Position numbers and translations under genes: made by a program
Notes under the pieces: generated by a model
Told to the model about the DNA's origin: nothing
Databases searched by the model: none
What the model saw: the letters and a program-made list of their open reading frames with translations, nothing else
Shown here: piece by piece, positions 1-5,453 of the stretch
Layout: each line of letters starts with the position of its first letter
Position numbering within the stretch: position 1 is the stretch's first letter
Origin: Rhodobacteraceae bacterium UBA2553
GTDB taxonomy: Bacteria; Pseudomonadota; Alphaproteobacteria; Rhodobacterales; Rhodobacteraceae
Direction: 5' to 3'
Assembly: GCA_002340515.1 (NCBI GenBank)
Contig: DDMF01000112.1
Coordinates: forward strand, 2,917-12,773
DNA length: 9,857 bases

Positions 1-1
1 G

Positions 2-667
2 TTTTCGCAACTTGGCGGGCGCCTGAAAGGGCTGGGGGAAAATGTGACCGGCGAATTGGTGGTCACGGCGCTGCCCACACTTGCCGAACGCGTCACGCCG
101 ATTTTGGCGCAGTTCCAACGGGACCACCCAGATGTGCGCGTGCGTTTTCTAACCGATGCCCGCGTGTTTCGCTTGGAATACGGCGAGGCGCATGTGGCCC
201 TGCGTGCAGGCGCAGCCCCAGAAGAGCCTGATAATGTGGCGCAACCCTATGTCAGTCTGGATATGGGGCTTTATGCCTCTGCGGATTACATTGCCCAATT
301 TGGCACGCCAACTCCAGAGACATTGGATCAGCATCGGTTTGTTGGCTTTGCGGATATCCGGTCCCGCGCGCCGTTTATGCAGTGGTTGGAGGCTCATGTG
401 CCGCAAACCGCCATTTGGTTTCGCGCTTCAGATGACCGATCCATGGCGGCGGCGGTGCGGGGCGGCGTCGGGCTTGGCTTTTTGCCCGTCTGTGACGCCC
501 AAGAATTGACAGAAGTGATGGAGCGACAGCCAGAATGGGAGGCCAAGACATGGCTTGTGACCCATGTGGATCTGCACCGATCCGCCAAGGTTCAGGCGGC
601 GCTTGCGGCCTTTAAAGCGGCGGCCCAAGGGTGGTGTTCTTGTGAAAACGGGGTGCGTTTACCATGA
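2..667 (+). CDS. LysR-type transcriptional regulator, C-terminal part (5' end outside window)
   Basis: Transcription factor of the LysR family; only the effector-binding domain is inside the window. The reading frame is open from base 2, ahead of the first in-window GTG at 44, so the N-terminal winged helix DNA-binding domain lies upstream and this is a cut gene, not a short one. Visible are the first beta strand of the periplasmic-binding-protein-like fold (GELVVTALPTLAERVTPILAQF), the central MGLYASADYI segment, and the late AVRGGVGLGFLP stretch, all typical of LysR_substrate domains. The stop TGA (665-667) overlaps the ATG of the EamA transporter by four bases on the same strand, so the two are translationally coupled. 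LysR genes more often lie divergent from their target, so a same-strand overlap suggests a co-transcribed regulator and exporter. The ligand cannot be told from this fragment. Family call is firm. Confidence 0.88.
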   Translation, partial: FSQLGGRLKGLGENVTGELVVTALPTLAERVTPILAQFQRDHPDVRVRFLTDARVFRLEYGEAHVALRAGAAPEEPDNVAQPYVSLDMGLYASADYIAQFGTPTPETLDQHRFVGFADIRSRAPFMQWLEAHVPQTAIWFRASDDRSMAAAVRGGVGLGFLPVCDAQELTEVMERQPEWEAKTWLVTHVDLHRSAKVQAALAAFKAAAQGWCSCENGVRLP

Positions 668-1563
668 CGATGGCCCCCGCGATGACGCGCGATGTGATGT
701 CGGGCCATTTGGTGACGCTTGTCTTCTCGGCTCTGGTCGCTGGCTCCCACGCGCTGGGCGGTTTGGTGGCGGGCGATATGGCACCGGTGCCATTGATGGC
801 GCTCAGGTTTTTACTTGGGGCGGCGGTGATCGGTGGCTTGGTTTTGGCGGGGCCGGGGTTTCGCCGGTCGGACTTTGATGCCTCCTGGCGGTATCTCCTT
901 ATTGGTGGGATCTTTGCTGTCTATTTTGTGTTGATGTTTGAGGCGCTGAAAACCGCGCCTCCGGTCAACACGGCGGCTTTATTCACGCTGGTGCCTGCGG
1001 CCACGGCGGTGGTTGGCTGGTTCATCTTGCGCGAACGCACGTCAAGACGGATGCGTTTGGCGCTGTTTGTCGGCGCAATTGGCGCGCTTTGGGTGGTGTT
1101 TCGTGGCAATCTTGCGGCCTTGTTGGCGCTGGATCTGGGCTATGGCGAGGCGATGTATACAATCGGCGTGCTGGCCCATGCGGCTTACATTCCCTTGTTA
1201 CAGCGCTTGAACCGGGGCGAAAACGGATTGGTCTTTACCTTTGGCGTGCTCATGGGCGGCGGCCTCTTGTTGCTTGCCCTGTCCGCCAGCGCGCTTTGGT
1301 CCATGGATTGGGCGATGATCCCGACACGGGTCTGGAGCGTGCTTGGCTATTTGGTGGTGTTTTCTACGGCAATCTCGTTTTACTGTCTGCAATACGCGTC
1401 CAGTCGTCTGCCCGGCGCCAAGGTGATGGCCTACGGTTATCTCACGCCGAGCTGGGTGATTTTATGGGAGCTGGCTTTGGGGCACGGCGGGCCGAGCCCG
1501 ATTATTTTGGTTGGCGTGGGGTTCACGGTTCTGGCGTTGTGGCTGTTGCTGAAGCAAGAATAG
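664..1563 (+). CDS. EamA/DMT-superfamily transporter, 10 TM
   Basis: Inner-membrane transporter of the drug/metabolite transporter superfamily, 299 residues, the usual length. About ten hydrophobic helices are visible, arranged as two EamA repeats (roughly residues 15-145 and 160-297). The first repeat ends with the typical sequence NTAALFTLVPAATAVVGWFI followed by LRERTSRR, where the conserved glutamate-arginine loop lies. Members export amino acids, metabolites or drugs, but the substrate cannot be read from sequence. The start ATG at 664 overlaps the LysR stop (ATGA); no good Shine-Dalgarno is seen (only a GGGG about 12 bases upstream), which fits translational coupling to the regulator. 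A later ATG could be used (MTRDVMSGH from residue 7), so the exact N-terminus is uncertain. The gene converges with the arsR-family gene, and a GC-rich hairpin begins on its stop codon. Confidence 0.9.
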   Translation: MTMAPAMTRDVMSGHLVTLVFSALVAGSHALGGLVAGDMAPVPLMALRFLLGAAVIGGLVLAGPGFRRSDFDASWRYLLIGGIFAVYFVLMFEALKTAPPVNTAALFTLVPAATAVVGWFILRERTSRRMRLALFVGAIGALWVVFRGNLAALLALDLGYGEAMYTIGVLAHAAYIPLLQRLNRGENGLVFTFGVLMGGGLLLLALSASALWSMDWAMIPTRVWSVLGYLVVFSTAISFYCLQYASSRLPGAKVMAYGYLTPSWVILWELALGHGGPSPIILVGVGFTVLALWLLLKQE

Positions 1564-1615
1564 GGGCGCTGCCCCCGCCTGCGGCTCCCCCGAGATATTT
1601 ATGACAAGAAAAAGA
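1563..1615. repeat. Intergenic GC-rich hairpin plus Rhodobacterales-type CCCCCGAGATATTT element
   Basis: The 52 bases between two convergent genes hold a hairpin that starts in the stop codon (GGGGC 1563-1567, loop GCT, GCCCC 1571-1575), a second short one (GCC 1577-1579, TGC, GGC 1583-1585), then CCCCCGAGATATTT (1587-1600), then ATGACAAGAAAAAG (1601-1614). From memory, closely similar strings (GC-rich palindrome, then CCCCGRGATATTT, then an A-rich tail) recur between genes in many Rhodobacteraceae genomes; only one copy is in this window, so repetitiveness is not shown here. It may act as a transcription end for either strand, but neither side has a clear T-tract directly after the stem. Confidence 0.5.
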
Positions 1616-1954
1616 TCAGTTGTCAGAGAGCTGCACTTCGAGGAATTTTTCAAAATCATCAAGGTTCACCGGTTCAAACTGGCCAAATCCCTGCATCCAG
1701 ACCGAGGCATCTTTTAACGCACCGGGTTCCAGTTTGCACCATTTCACCCGTCCGCGCTTTTCCTGCGACACCAGTCCGGCGCGGGTGAGGATGGTCAGGT
1801 GTTTTGAGATTGCGGCCAGCGACATTTCAAACGGCTCTGCCACATCTGTGACCGCCATGTCATCCTCAAGCAGCATCGTCAGGATCGCGCGACGGGTGGG
1901 GTCGGCGAGGGCGGCAAAAGCAAGATCGAGCGAGTGGGGCGCGGCGTTTGTCAT
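1616..1954 (-). CDS. ArsR-family winged-helix repressor
   Basis: Small cytoplasmic DNA-binding repressor, 112 residues, a usual length for the family. The opening LAFAALADPTRRAIL is the hallmark of ArsR proteins of the SdpR-like branch that are commonly paired with SRPBCC/AHSA1 genes. The helix-turn-helix recognition region is MSLAAISKHLTILTRAGLVSQEKRGRVKW (about residues 44-72), followed by the beta wing. The metal-binding ELCVCDL cysteine motif of ArsR/SmtB is absent; the only cysteine is in the wing (KWCKL), so a metal sensor is unlikely. No SRPBCC partner is adjacent: downstream is the convergent transporter, upstream the divergent atp operon. No Shine-Dalgarno is seen before the ATG, and the best promoter guess would place the transcript start near the ATG, so the mRNA may be leaderless. 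The inverted repeat at 1986-2001 is its likely operator, giving autoregulation. Confidence 0.9.
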   Translation of the reverse strand: MTNAAPHSLDLAFAALADPTRRAILTMLLEDDMAVTDVAEPFEMSLAAISKHLTILTRAGLVSQEKRGRVKWCKLEPGALKDASVWMQGFGQFEPVNLDDFEKFLEVQLSDN

Positions 1955-1960
1955 GGTTTA

Positions 1961-1989
1961 TGGGTATGGGCGTCCTGCGCAATCGTCAA
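1961..1989 (-). promoter_or_regulatory. Candidate promoter of the arsR-family gene
   Basis: On the minus strand a -35-like TTGACG (1989 to 1984) is followed after 17 bases by a weak -10-like TACCCA (1966 to 1961). The -35 shares its first four bases with the 1986-2001 inverted repeat. A start about 7 bases past the -10 would fall at the ATG at 1954. The -10 match is poor, so this is tentative. Confidence 0.35.
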
Positions 1990-2001
1990 CCAAATGGTTG
2001 A
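1986..2001. promoter_or_regulatory. Inverted-repeat operator, probable ArsR-family site
   Basis: TCAACCA (1986-1992), AA, TGGTTGA (1995-2001) is a perfect 7-bp inverted repeat with a 2-base spacer. It is centred about 40 bases before the arsR-family start codon and overlaps that gene's candidate -35 box. Size and position fit a dimeric winged-helix repressor, and CAACC-type half-sites are what I recall for SdpR-like ArsR regulators. The atpI promoter lies more than 120 bases away, so effects on the atp operon are less likely. Confidence 0.65.
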
Positions 2002-2073
2002 ACATGCTGAAATCCCGCAAAATGGGCGTTTGCGCGTGGTTTCGCGGAGTTCAGGATTCATTTTCTTTTGTAA

Positions 2074-2089
2074 GTTGTTTTAAAACAAC
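2074..2089. promoter_or_regulatory. Perfect 16-base palindrome upstream of the atp promoter
   Basis: GTTGTTTTAAAACAAC is a perfect palindrome without spacer, about 35 bases upstream of the candidate atp -35 box and 93 bases before atpI. It could be an activator or repressor site for the F0 operon. It has no run of Ts beyond the dyad that would make it a terminator. No binding protein can be named. Confidence 0.45.
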
Positions 2090-2123
2090 GTGTTAGGTGG
2101 GGTGCTGTTGGCGCTAAACAGCG

Positions 2124-2152
2124 TTGACTCATGACCCCTTGCCCCTTAGCAA
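2124..2152 (+). promoter_or_regulatory. Candidate promoter of the F0 operon
   Basis: TTGACT (2124-2129) matches the -35 consensus at five of six positions; after 17 bases comes TAGCAA (2147-2152), a weak -10. Transcription would begin near 2159, leaving a leader of about 23 bases that holds the AGGGGTG Shine-Dalgarno (2171-2177) before the atpI ATG at 2182. A good -35, C-rich spacer and weak -10 fit my impression of housekeeping promoters in Rhodobacterales. Confidence 0.5.
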
Positions 2153-2181
2153 AGGCGCAACTGTTCACATAGGGGTGATCC

Positions 2182-2550
2182 ATGTCTGACGAGCCCGATC
2201 CCGAGCGCTTAAAAGCGCTTGAGACACGCCTGAAAAAGGCCAAGGGGATCGAGGATGAGGCACCGGTGAATGACGCGGCCTATAATCAAGCTTCGTTTGC
2301 TTGGCAGATGGTCATCGAATTGGTAGCCGGTCTTGGGATCGGTTTCGGTATCGGATTTGGGTTAGATGCTGTCTTTGGCACAAAGCCTATTTTCATGGTG
2401 CTGTTCATAATGTTGGGGTTTGCCGCGGGCGTGAAAGTCATGCTTGGCACAGCGGCCCAGATGCAAAAGACACCGGAGGCGGTGGGCGAGGACACAGATC
2501 CAACCCCCAAGACGCCTTCGAAAGAGGAAAAGGGTAACACACGTGGCTGA
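2182..2550 (+). CDS. atpI: ATP synthase F0 subunit I (AtpI)
   Basis: Small membrane protein of the AtpI/AtpZ family, encoded first in many atp operons; known roles for the family are assisting c-ring assembly and, in some bacteria, ion (magnesium or calcium) transport. The protein has 122 residues. A charged N-terminus (residues 1-35) is followed by two hydrophobic helices (about 40-64, glycine-rich GLGIGFGIGFGLD, and 70-89, FMVLFIMLGFAAGVKVML), then a hydrophilic, proline- and lysine-rich tail. This two-helix hairpin is the family pattern. The ATG at 2182 has an AGGGG Shine-Dalgarno five to nine bases upstream. Its end overlaps the GTG start of atpB by eight bases. Position directly before atpB in an F0 cluster supports the call. 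Confidence 0.9.
   Translation: MSDEPDPERLKALETRLKKAKGIEDEAPVNDAAYNQASFAWQMVIELVAGLGIGFGIGFGLDAVFGTKPIFMVLFIMLGFAAGVKVMLGTAAQMQKTPEAVGEDTDPTPKTPSKEEKGNTRG
2531..2534 (+). promoter_or_regulatory. Shine-Dalgarno that sets the atpB start
   Basis: AGGG inside the end of atpI lies 8 bases before the GTG at 2543. It supports that GTG over an upstream in-frame start near 2444, which would add an Arg-rich sequence read from the atpI gene in another frame. Confidence 0.6.
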
Positions 2551-3382
2551 TCAAAGCGCAAAACAGGGTTCGGGCGGCATCGCCAAAATCGCATTCTTCG
2601 TCGTCTTGGCGATTGTGATGGTATCGGGTCTGATCTTCGCACCCGAGCATGCAGGTCTGGCCATTCACCCAATGGATCAGTTCAAAATCGCCCCATTGTT
2701 CGGCGGCGATCACCTGGGCGCCTTTACCCCAACCAACGAAACACTATGGATGGTTCTGGCGATTGTTGGCATCGTTCTTTTGATGGTGGTTGGCACCGCG
2801 GGCGGAAAAGAAGTTCCCACGCGCACACAATCCGTGGCCGAAATGGCCTATGGTTTTGTTTACAAGATGGTTGAGGATGTGGCTGGTAAAGATGCCGTGA
2901 AATACTTCCCCGGCATCATGACCTTGTTCATGTTCATCGTCTTCGCCAACTTCTTGGGTCTGATCCCGACAAGCTTTACACCGACCTCGCATATCGCCGT
3001 GACGGCCGTTCTTGCGATGATCGTCTTTGTGTTCGTAACCGTGCTGGGTTTTGTGAAAAACGGTGCCGGTTTCCTTGGTCTCTTCTGGGTCTCATCCGCA
3101 CCTTTGGCGCTGCGCCCCGTTTTGGCCCTGATCGAACTGATCTCTTACTTCGTACGCCCCGTCAGCCACTCCATTCGTTTGGCTGGTAACGTGATGGCTG
3201 GCCACGCGGTGATCAAAGTGTTCGCTGGTTTTGCCGCAGCACTGGGCATGTTCGGGTTCTTCCCGATCCTCGCCATCTCGGCTGTCTATGCACTGGAAGT
3301 GCTGGTGGCCTTTATCCAAGCATATGTGTTCACCATTCTGACATGTGTGTACCTGAAAGACGCTCTGCATCCGTCGCACTAA
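2543..3382 (+). CDS. atpB: ATP synthase F0 subunit a (AtpB)
   Basis: Subunit a of the membrane sector; it forms the two proton half-channels against the c ring. With the GTG start at 2543 it has 279 residues (MADQSAKQG...), longer than the usual roughly 250. The essential arginine is R212 in SHSIRLAGNVMAGH (E. coli aR210). Nine residues on is H221, where E. coli has E219, and E252 in YALEVL is probably the counterpart of E. coli H245: the swapped His/Glu pair known from mitochondria and many bacteria. Helices are visible at about 67-85, 122-142, 150-171, 190-232 and 236-271. Residues 13-33 form an additional hydrophobic segment before the usual start region HPMDQF (42-47); this may be a signal sequence or an extra helix. 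The start overlaps atpI by eight bases; the stop lies in a hairpin. Identity is certain; the N-terminus is likely. Confidence 0.96.
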   Translation: MADQSAKQGSGGIAKIAFFVVLAIVMVSGLIFAPEHAGLAIHPMDQFKIAPLFGGDHLGAFTPTNETLWMVLAIVGIVLLMVVGTAGGKEVPTRTQSVAEMAYGFVYKMVEDVAGKDAVKYFPGIMTLFMFIVFANFLGLIPTSFTPTSHIAVTAVLAMIVFVFVTVLGFVKNGAGFLGLFWVSSAPLALRPVLALIELISYFVRPVSHSIRLAGNVMAGHAVIKVFAGFAAALGMFGFFPILAISAVYALEVLVAFIQAYVFTILTCVYLKDALHPSH

Positions 3383-3397
3383 GACACCAACGTCTTA
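3380..3397 (+). promoter_or_regulatory. Hairpin at the atpB stop, upstream of atpE
   Basis: TAAGAC (3380-3385, including the TAA stop of atpB), a 6-base loop ACCAAC, then GTCTTA (3392-3397) form a perfect 6-bp stem. It lies 56 bases before atpE and has no T-tract, so it is not a terminator. It may protect the 5' end of a processed atpE mRNA. The stem is short and chance is possible. Confidence 0.4.
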
Positions 3398-3453
3398 AGG
3401 GTGCAGCCCGATAAACTATCTTATTCAAGAATTCCATCGTAAGGAGAAACATC

Positions 3454-3693
3454 ATGGAACTCGTAGCAGCAGCAGCTCTCGGTAAATTCATCGGCGCAGG
3501 CCTGGCCGCAATCGGCTCCGGCGCCGCAGCAATCGGTGTTGGCCACGTGGCAGGGAACTTCCTCGCCGGCGCATTGCGCAACCCATCGGCAGCCGCCGCA
3601 CAAACAGCGACCCTGTTCATCGGCATCGCGTTTGCAGAAGCTTTGGGGATCTTCTCGTTCCTCGTTGCTCTGCTGTTGATGTTTGCTGTCTAA
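3454..3693 (+). CDS. atpE: ATP synthase F0 subunit c (AtpE)
   Basis: Proteolipid that forms the rotating c ring; proton binding and release at one carboxylate per subunit drives rotation. It has 79 residues, the usual length. Two hydrophobic helices (about 9-38 with small residues at close spacing, and 47-77) are joined by the polar loop R42-N43-P44, where RNP replaces the more common RQP. The proton-carrying carboxylate is E62 in AFAEALGIF. There are no sodium-site residues of the Q...ES type, so a proton-driven enzyme is expected. A near-perfect AAGGAG Shine-Dalgarno (3441-3446) lies 7 bases before the ATG, the strongest in the operon, fitting the need for about ten or more copies per complex. 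Spacers with hairpins flank the gene on both sides. Confidence 0.97.
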   Translation: MELVAAAALGKFIGAGLAAIGSGAAAIGVGHVAGNFLAGALRNPSAAAAQTATLFIGIAFAEALGIFSFLVALLLMFAV

Positions 3694-3714
3694 AACCTGA
3701 ACCATCCTTACGAA

Positions 3715-3740
3715 GGGGTGGATCTTTGTTGATCCACCCC
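3715..3740 (+). terminator. Strong hairpin between atpE and atpF' (attenuator or mRNA-stabilising element)
   Basis: GGGGTGGATC (3715-3724), loop TTTGTT, GATCCACCCC (3731-3740) is a perfect 10-bp stem, 22 bases after the atpE stop. The bases after it (ATCTTATTCGG) contain only scattered Ts, so full termination is doubtful. In many bacteria a stem at this place protects the 3' end of a c-subunit message or lowers expression of the following b genes, matching the c to b ratio. Confidence 0.75.
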
Positions 3741-3767
3741 ATCTTATTCGGTTCCAGGAGATGAGAC

Positions 3768-4328
3768 ATGTCTAGTACAACAACAACCACAGACGCCGCA
3801 CACGGGGCAGCTGATGCCGCACATGGTGCCGCTGACGCCGCCGGCATGCCGCAGCTGGATTTCTCGACCTTCGGGAACCAGATCTTCTGGCTTGTGGTGA
3901 CGCTGGTCGTGATCTTTTTCGTGCTGTCCAAGATTGCATTGCCGCGTATCGAGGCAATCCTTCAGGCGCGTCAAACCCGGATCACCAACTATTTGTCCAC
4001 CGCTGAGGACATGAAGCAGAAAGCCGTTGAGGCCGAAGCAACATATAATCAAGCGCTGGCAGACGCCCGCCTTGAGGCCAATAAAATTGTGGCCGAAGCG
4101 CGTGCTGAAATTCAGGCCGAGGTGGATGCCGCCGCTGCCAAAGCCGATGCAGAGATTTCCGCAAAGGCCGCCGAAAGCGAAGCCGCAATTGCTGAAATCC
4201 GCGCGGGCGCCGTGGACAGTGTGAAAGCTGTGGCCAAAGATGCCGTCAAGGAAATCCTTGCCGCCATGGGCCACAAGGCTGACGCCAAAACCGTTACTGC
4301 GGCTGTAACCGCACGGATGAAAGGGTAA
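3768..4328 (+). CDS. atpF': ATP synthase F0 subunit b' (AtpF'/AtpX)
   Basis: Second b-type subunit; with b it forms a heterodimeric peripheral stalk that holds F1 still. Photosynthetic bacteria, cyanobacteria and many Alphaproteobacteria have such a b/b' pair. The protein has 186 residues. A Thr/Ala/His-rich head (1-26) contains a doubled AAHGAAD heptad. It is followed by FGNQIFWLVVTLVVIFFVLSKIALPRI (36-61), the membrane helix and the conserved basic-proline exit, and then a long Ala/Glu/Lys-rich coiled coil (62-165). The ATG at 3768 has AGGAG (3756-3760) 7 bases upstream. The TAA lies four bases before the atpF ATG. It is assigned to b' rather than b by its position directly after atpE and by the FxTFxNQxFWL motif. 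Confidence 0.93.
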   Translation: MSSTTTTTDAAHGAADAAHGAADAAGMPQLDFSTFGNQIFWLVVTLVVIFFVLSKIALPRIEAILQARQTRITNYLSTAEDMKQKAVEAEATYNQALADARLEANKIVAEARAEIQAEVDAAAAKADAEISAKAAESEAAIAEIRAGAVDSVKAVAKDAVKEILAAMGHKADAKTVTAAVTARMKG

Positions 4329-4332
4329 GAAC

Positions 4333-4890
4333 ATGATGAAACGCGTTCTCGCCCCCCTCGCTCTGATCGTTGCACAACCGGCTTTTGCGGCTGGTGGTGG
4401 GTTGGATCTGTCAAACACCAACCTGGTTGTTTGGCTGGCCTTCCTGCTGTTTGTAACCTTCCTTGGCTATATGGGCGTCCACAAATTGCTGGGTGGCAAG
4501 CTCGACGAGCGTGCCGAGGGCATCAAGTCCGAAATCGAAGACGCCCGGATGTTGGCCGAAGAGGCCAAAGAAATTCTGGCGACTTACGAGCGTAAGCAGA
4601 AAGAAGTAGCGGATCAGGCAAAGCGCATCGTTGCGCACGCCAAAGAAGAAGCTGCCAACGCTGCTGAGCTGGCCAAAGAAGATCTGAAAGCCTCGATTGC
4701 GCGCCGTCTGGCCGCCGCCGAAGATCAGATTGTCTCAGCTCAAACCGCTGCCATTAAGGAAGTGCGCGACAGCGCAGTGACCGTGGCTGTGGGCGCTGCC
4801 CGTGACGTGATCGCCAAGCAGATGACAGCCGCCGATGGCAATACGCTGATCGACGCCGCCATCAAAGATGTCGAAGCCAAACTTCACTAA
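4333..4890 (+). CDS. atpF: ATP synthase F0 subunit b (AtpF)
   Basis: Peripheral-stalk subunit b, 185 residues. The N-terminus MMKRVLAPLALIVAQPAFA-AGGG (about 1-23) looks like a cleavable signal peptide with an AFA-A site, followed by the membrane helix NTNLVVWLAFLLFVTFLGYMGVHKLL (28-53), the exit LDERAEGIKSEIEDAR, and a long charged coiled coil (55-160). As I recall, b subunits of this order often carry such a leader. Two adjacent ATGs (4333 and 4336) are possible starts; AAGGG (4321-4325) is 7 or 10 bases away, so 4333 is chosen. Spacing of four bases after atpF' implies coupling. It is the last gene of the operon, with a terminator 35 bases after the stop. No delta, alpha, gamma, beta or epsilon gene follows, so the F1 operon is elsewhere, as is known for Rhodobacter and Rhodospirillum. 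Confidence 0.94.
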   Translation: MMKRVLAPLALIVAQPAFAAGGGLDLSNTNLVVWLAFLLFVTFLGYMGVHKLLGGKLDERAEGIKSEIEDARMLAEEAKEILATYERKQKEVADQAKRIVAHAKEEAANAAELAKEDLKASIARRLAAAEDQIVSAQTAAIKEVRDSAVTVAVGAARDVIAKQMTAADGNTLIDAAIKDVEAKLH

Positions 4891-4924
4891 GACGTCTTTT
4901 TCGCACCTTGCGATTAACAGATTG

Positions 4925-4965
4925 AACCCCGGCCTTGGATCACCCCATGGCCGGGGTTTTCTTTT
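4925..4965 (+). terminator. Rho-independent terminator of the F0 operon
   Basis: AACCCCGGCC (4925-4934) pairs with GGCCGGGGTT (4949-4958) around a 14-base loop, followed by TTCTTTT. It lies 35 bases after the atpF stop. On the opposite strand the stem is followed by TTCAATC, so it would end the convergent minus-strand gene (stop at 4971) less well. Confidence 0.88.
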
Positions 4966-4970
4966 GTGGC

Positions 4971-5453
4971 TCAGGCTCTTCGGGATTTAATAAGAACGAG
5001 TAAAGCCAAGATGGTAATGACGATTTCCACCTTGAACGTCCAATGCGATAAGAAGGAAGCGACCCAGTGGCTATGGGTGGCTTGTACCACGACCAAGGGC
5101 GCAGATATGTCCGAAATAGGCCAAAGCCACGAGATTTTCCCCGCGATGCTATCAAGCGCCATATGGATGAGCCCGCCGGTGGAAAAACTCATCCCGATCA
5201 GGGTCCAGCGCTGGGGCTTATACAGCTTCACAATGGCCCAGAAAACAAGGAAAAGTGCCAGCCACAGCATTGGACGATGGGTAAGAAAGTCGTGGTGATG
5301 GTGCTGTTTGTTGTCCACAAGATAGAACCAAAACATATCTAGATCGGGGGCGACGCTGCCGATCATGCCCGCAATAAAGGCGGTCGTGGGAAGGGACTTG
5401 GGTGCGAACGCTTTAAACGCAAGATAGGCACCGGGCAGGTGAGCGATAAACAT
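4971..5453 (-). CDS. YdjM-like membrane-bound metal-dependent hydrolase family protein
   Basis: Inner-membrane protein of 160 residues resembling the YdjM/LexA-binding, DUF457-type family, predicted metal-dependent hydrolases of unknown substrate. The family's metal-ligand pattern is visible in order: H5, APDLD (35-39), a run HHHHD (51-55), THRP (58-61), and IHMALDS (96-102) with H97 and D101. Four or five hydrophobic segments surround these (24-35, 62-77, 85-99, 113-125, 142-157). The ATG (5453) shares one base with the TGA of the GntR-family gene upstream (TGATG on the minus strand), so translation is coupled and the pair is one operon. E. coli ydjM belongs to the SOS regulon; no LexA-like site is apparent here. 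What the coupling to a metabolite-sensing GntR protein means is unknown. Family call is probable, function unproven. Confidence 0.75.
   Translation of the reverse strand: MFIAHLPGAYLAFKAFAPKSLPTTAFIAGMIGSVAPDLDMFWFYLVDNKQHHHHDFLTHRPMLWLALFLVFWAIVKLYKPQRWTLIGMSFSTGGLIHMALDSIAGKISWLWPISDISAPLVVVQATHSHWVASFLSHWTFKVEIVITILALLVLIKSRRA

Noticed and set aside
2016..2034. Inverted repeat CGCAAA-N7-TTTGCG between the arsR-family gene and atpI
   Set aside because: Short arms in GC-rich DNA, not aligned with either candidate promoter; kept only as a note.
2444..2542. In-frame upstream extension of atpB
   Set aside because: It adds an Arg-rich sequence read from inside atpI in another frame. The GTG at 2543 has a Shine-Dalgarno and gives a normal N-terminus.
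3744..4421. Minus-strand open frame of 225 codons opposite atpF' and atpF
   Set aside because: Antisense to two certain genes, with Gly/Phe/His composition reflecting their Ala/Glu codons.
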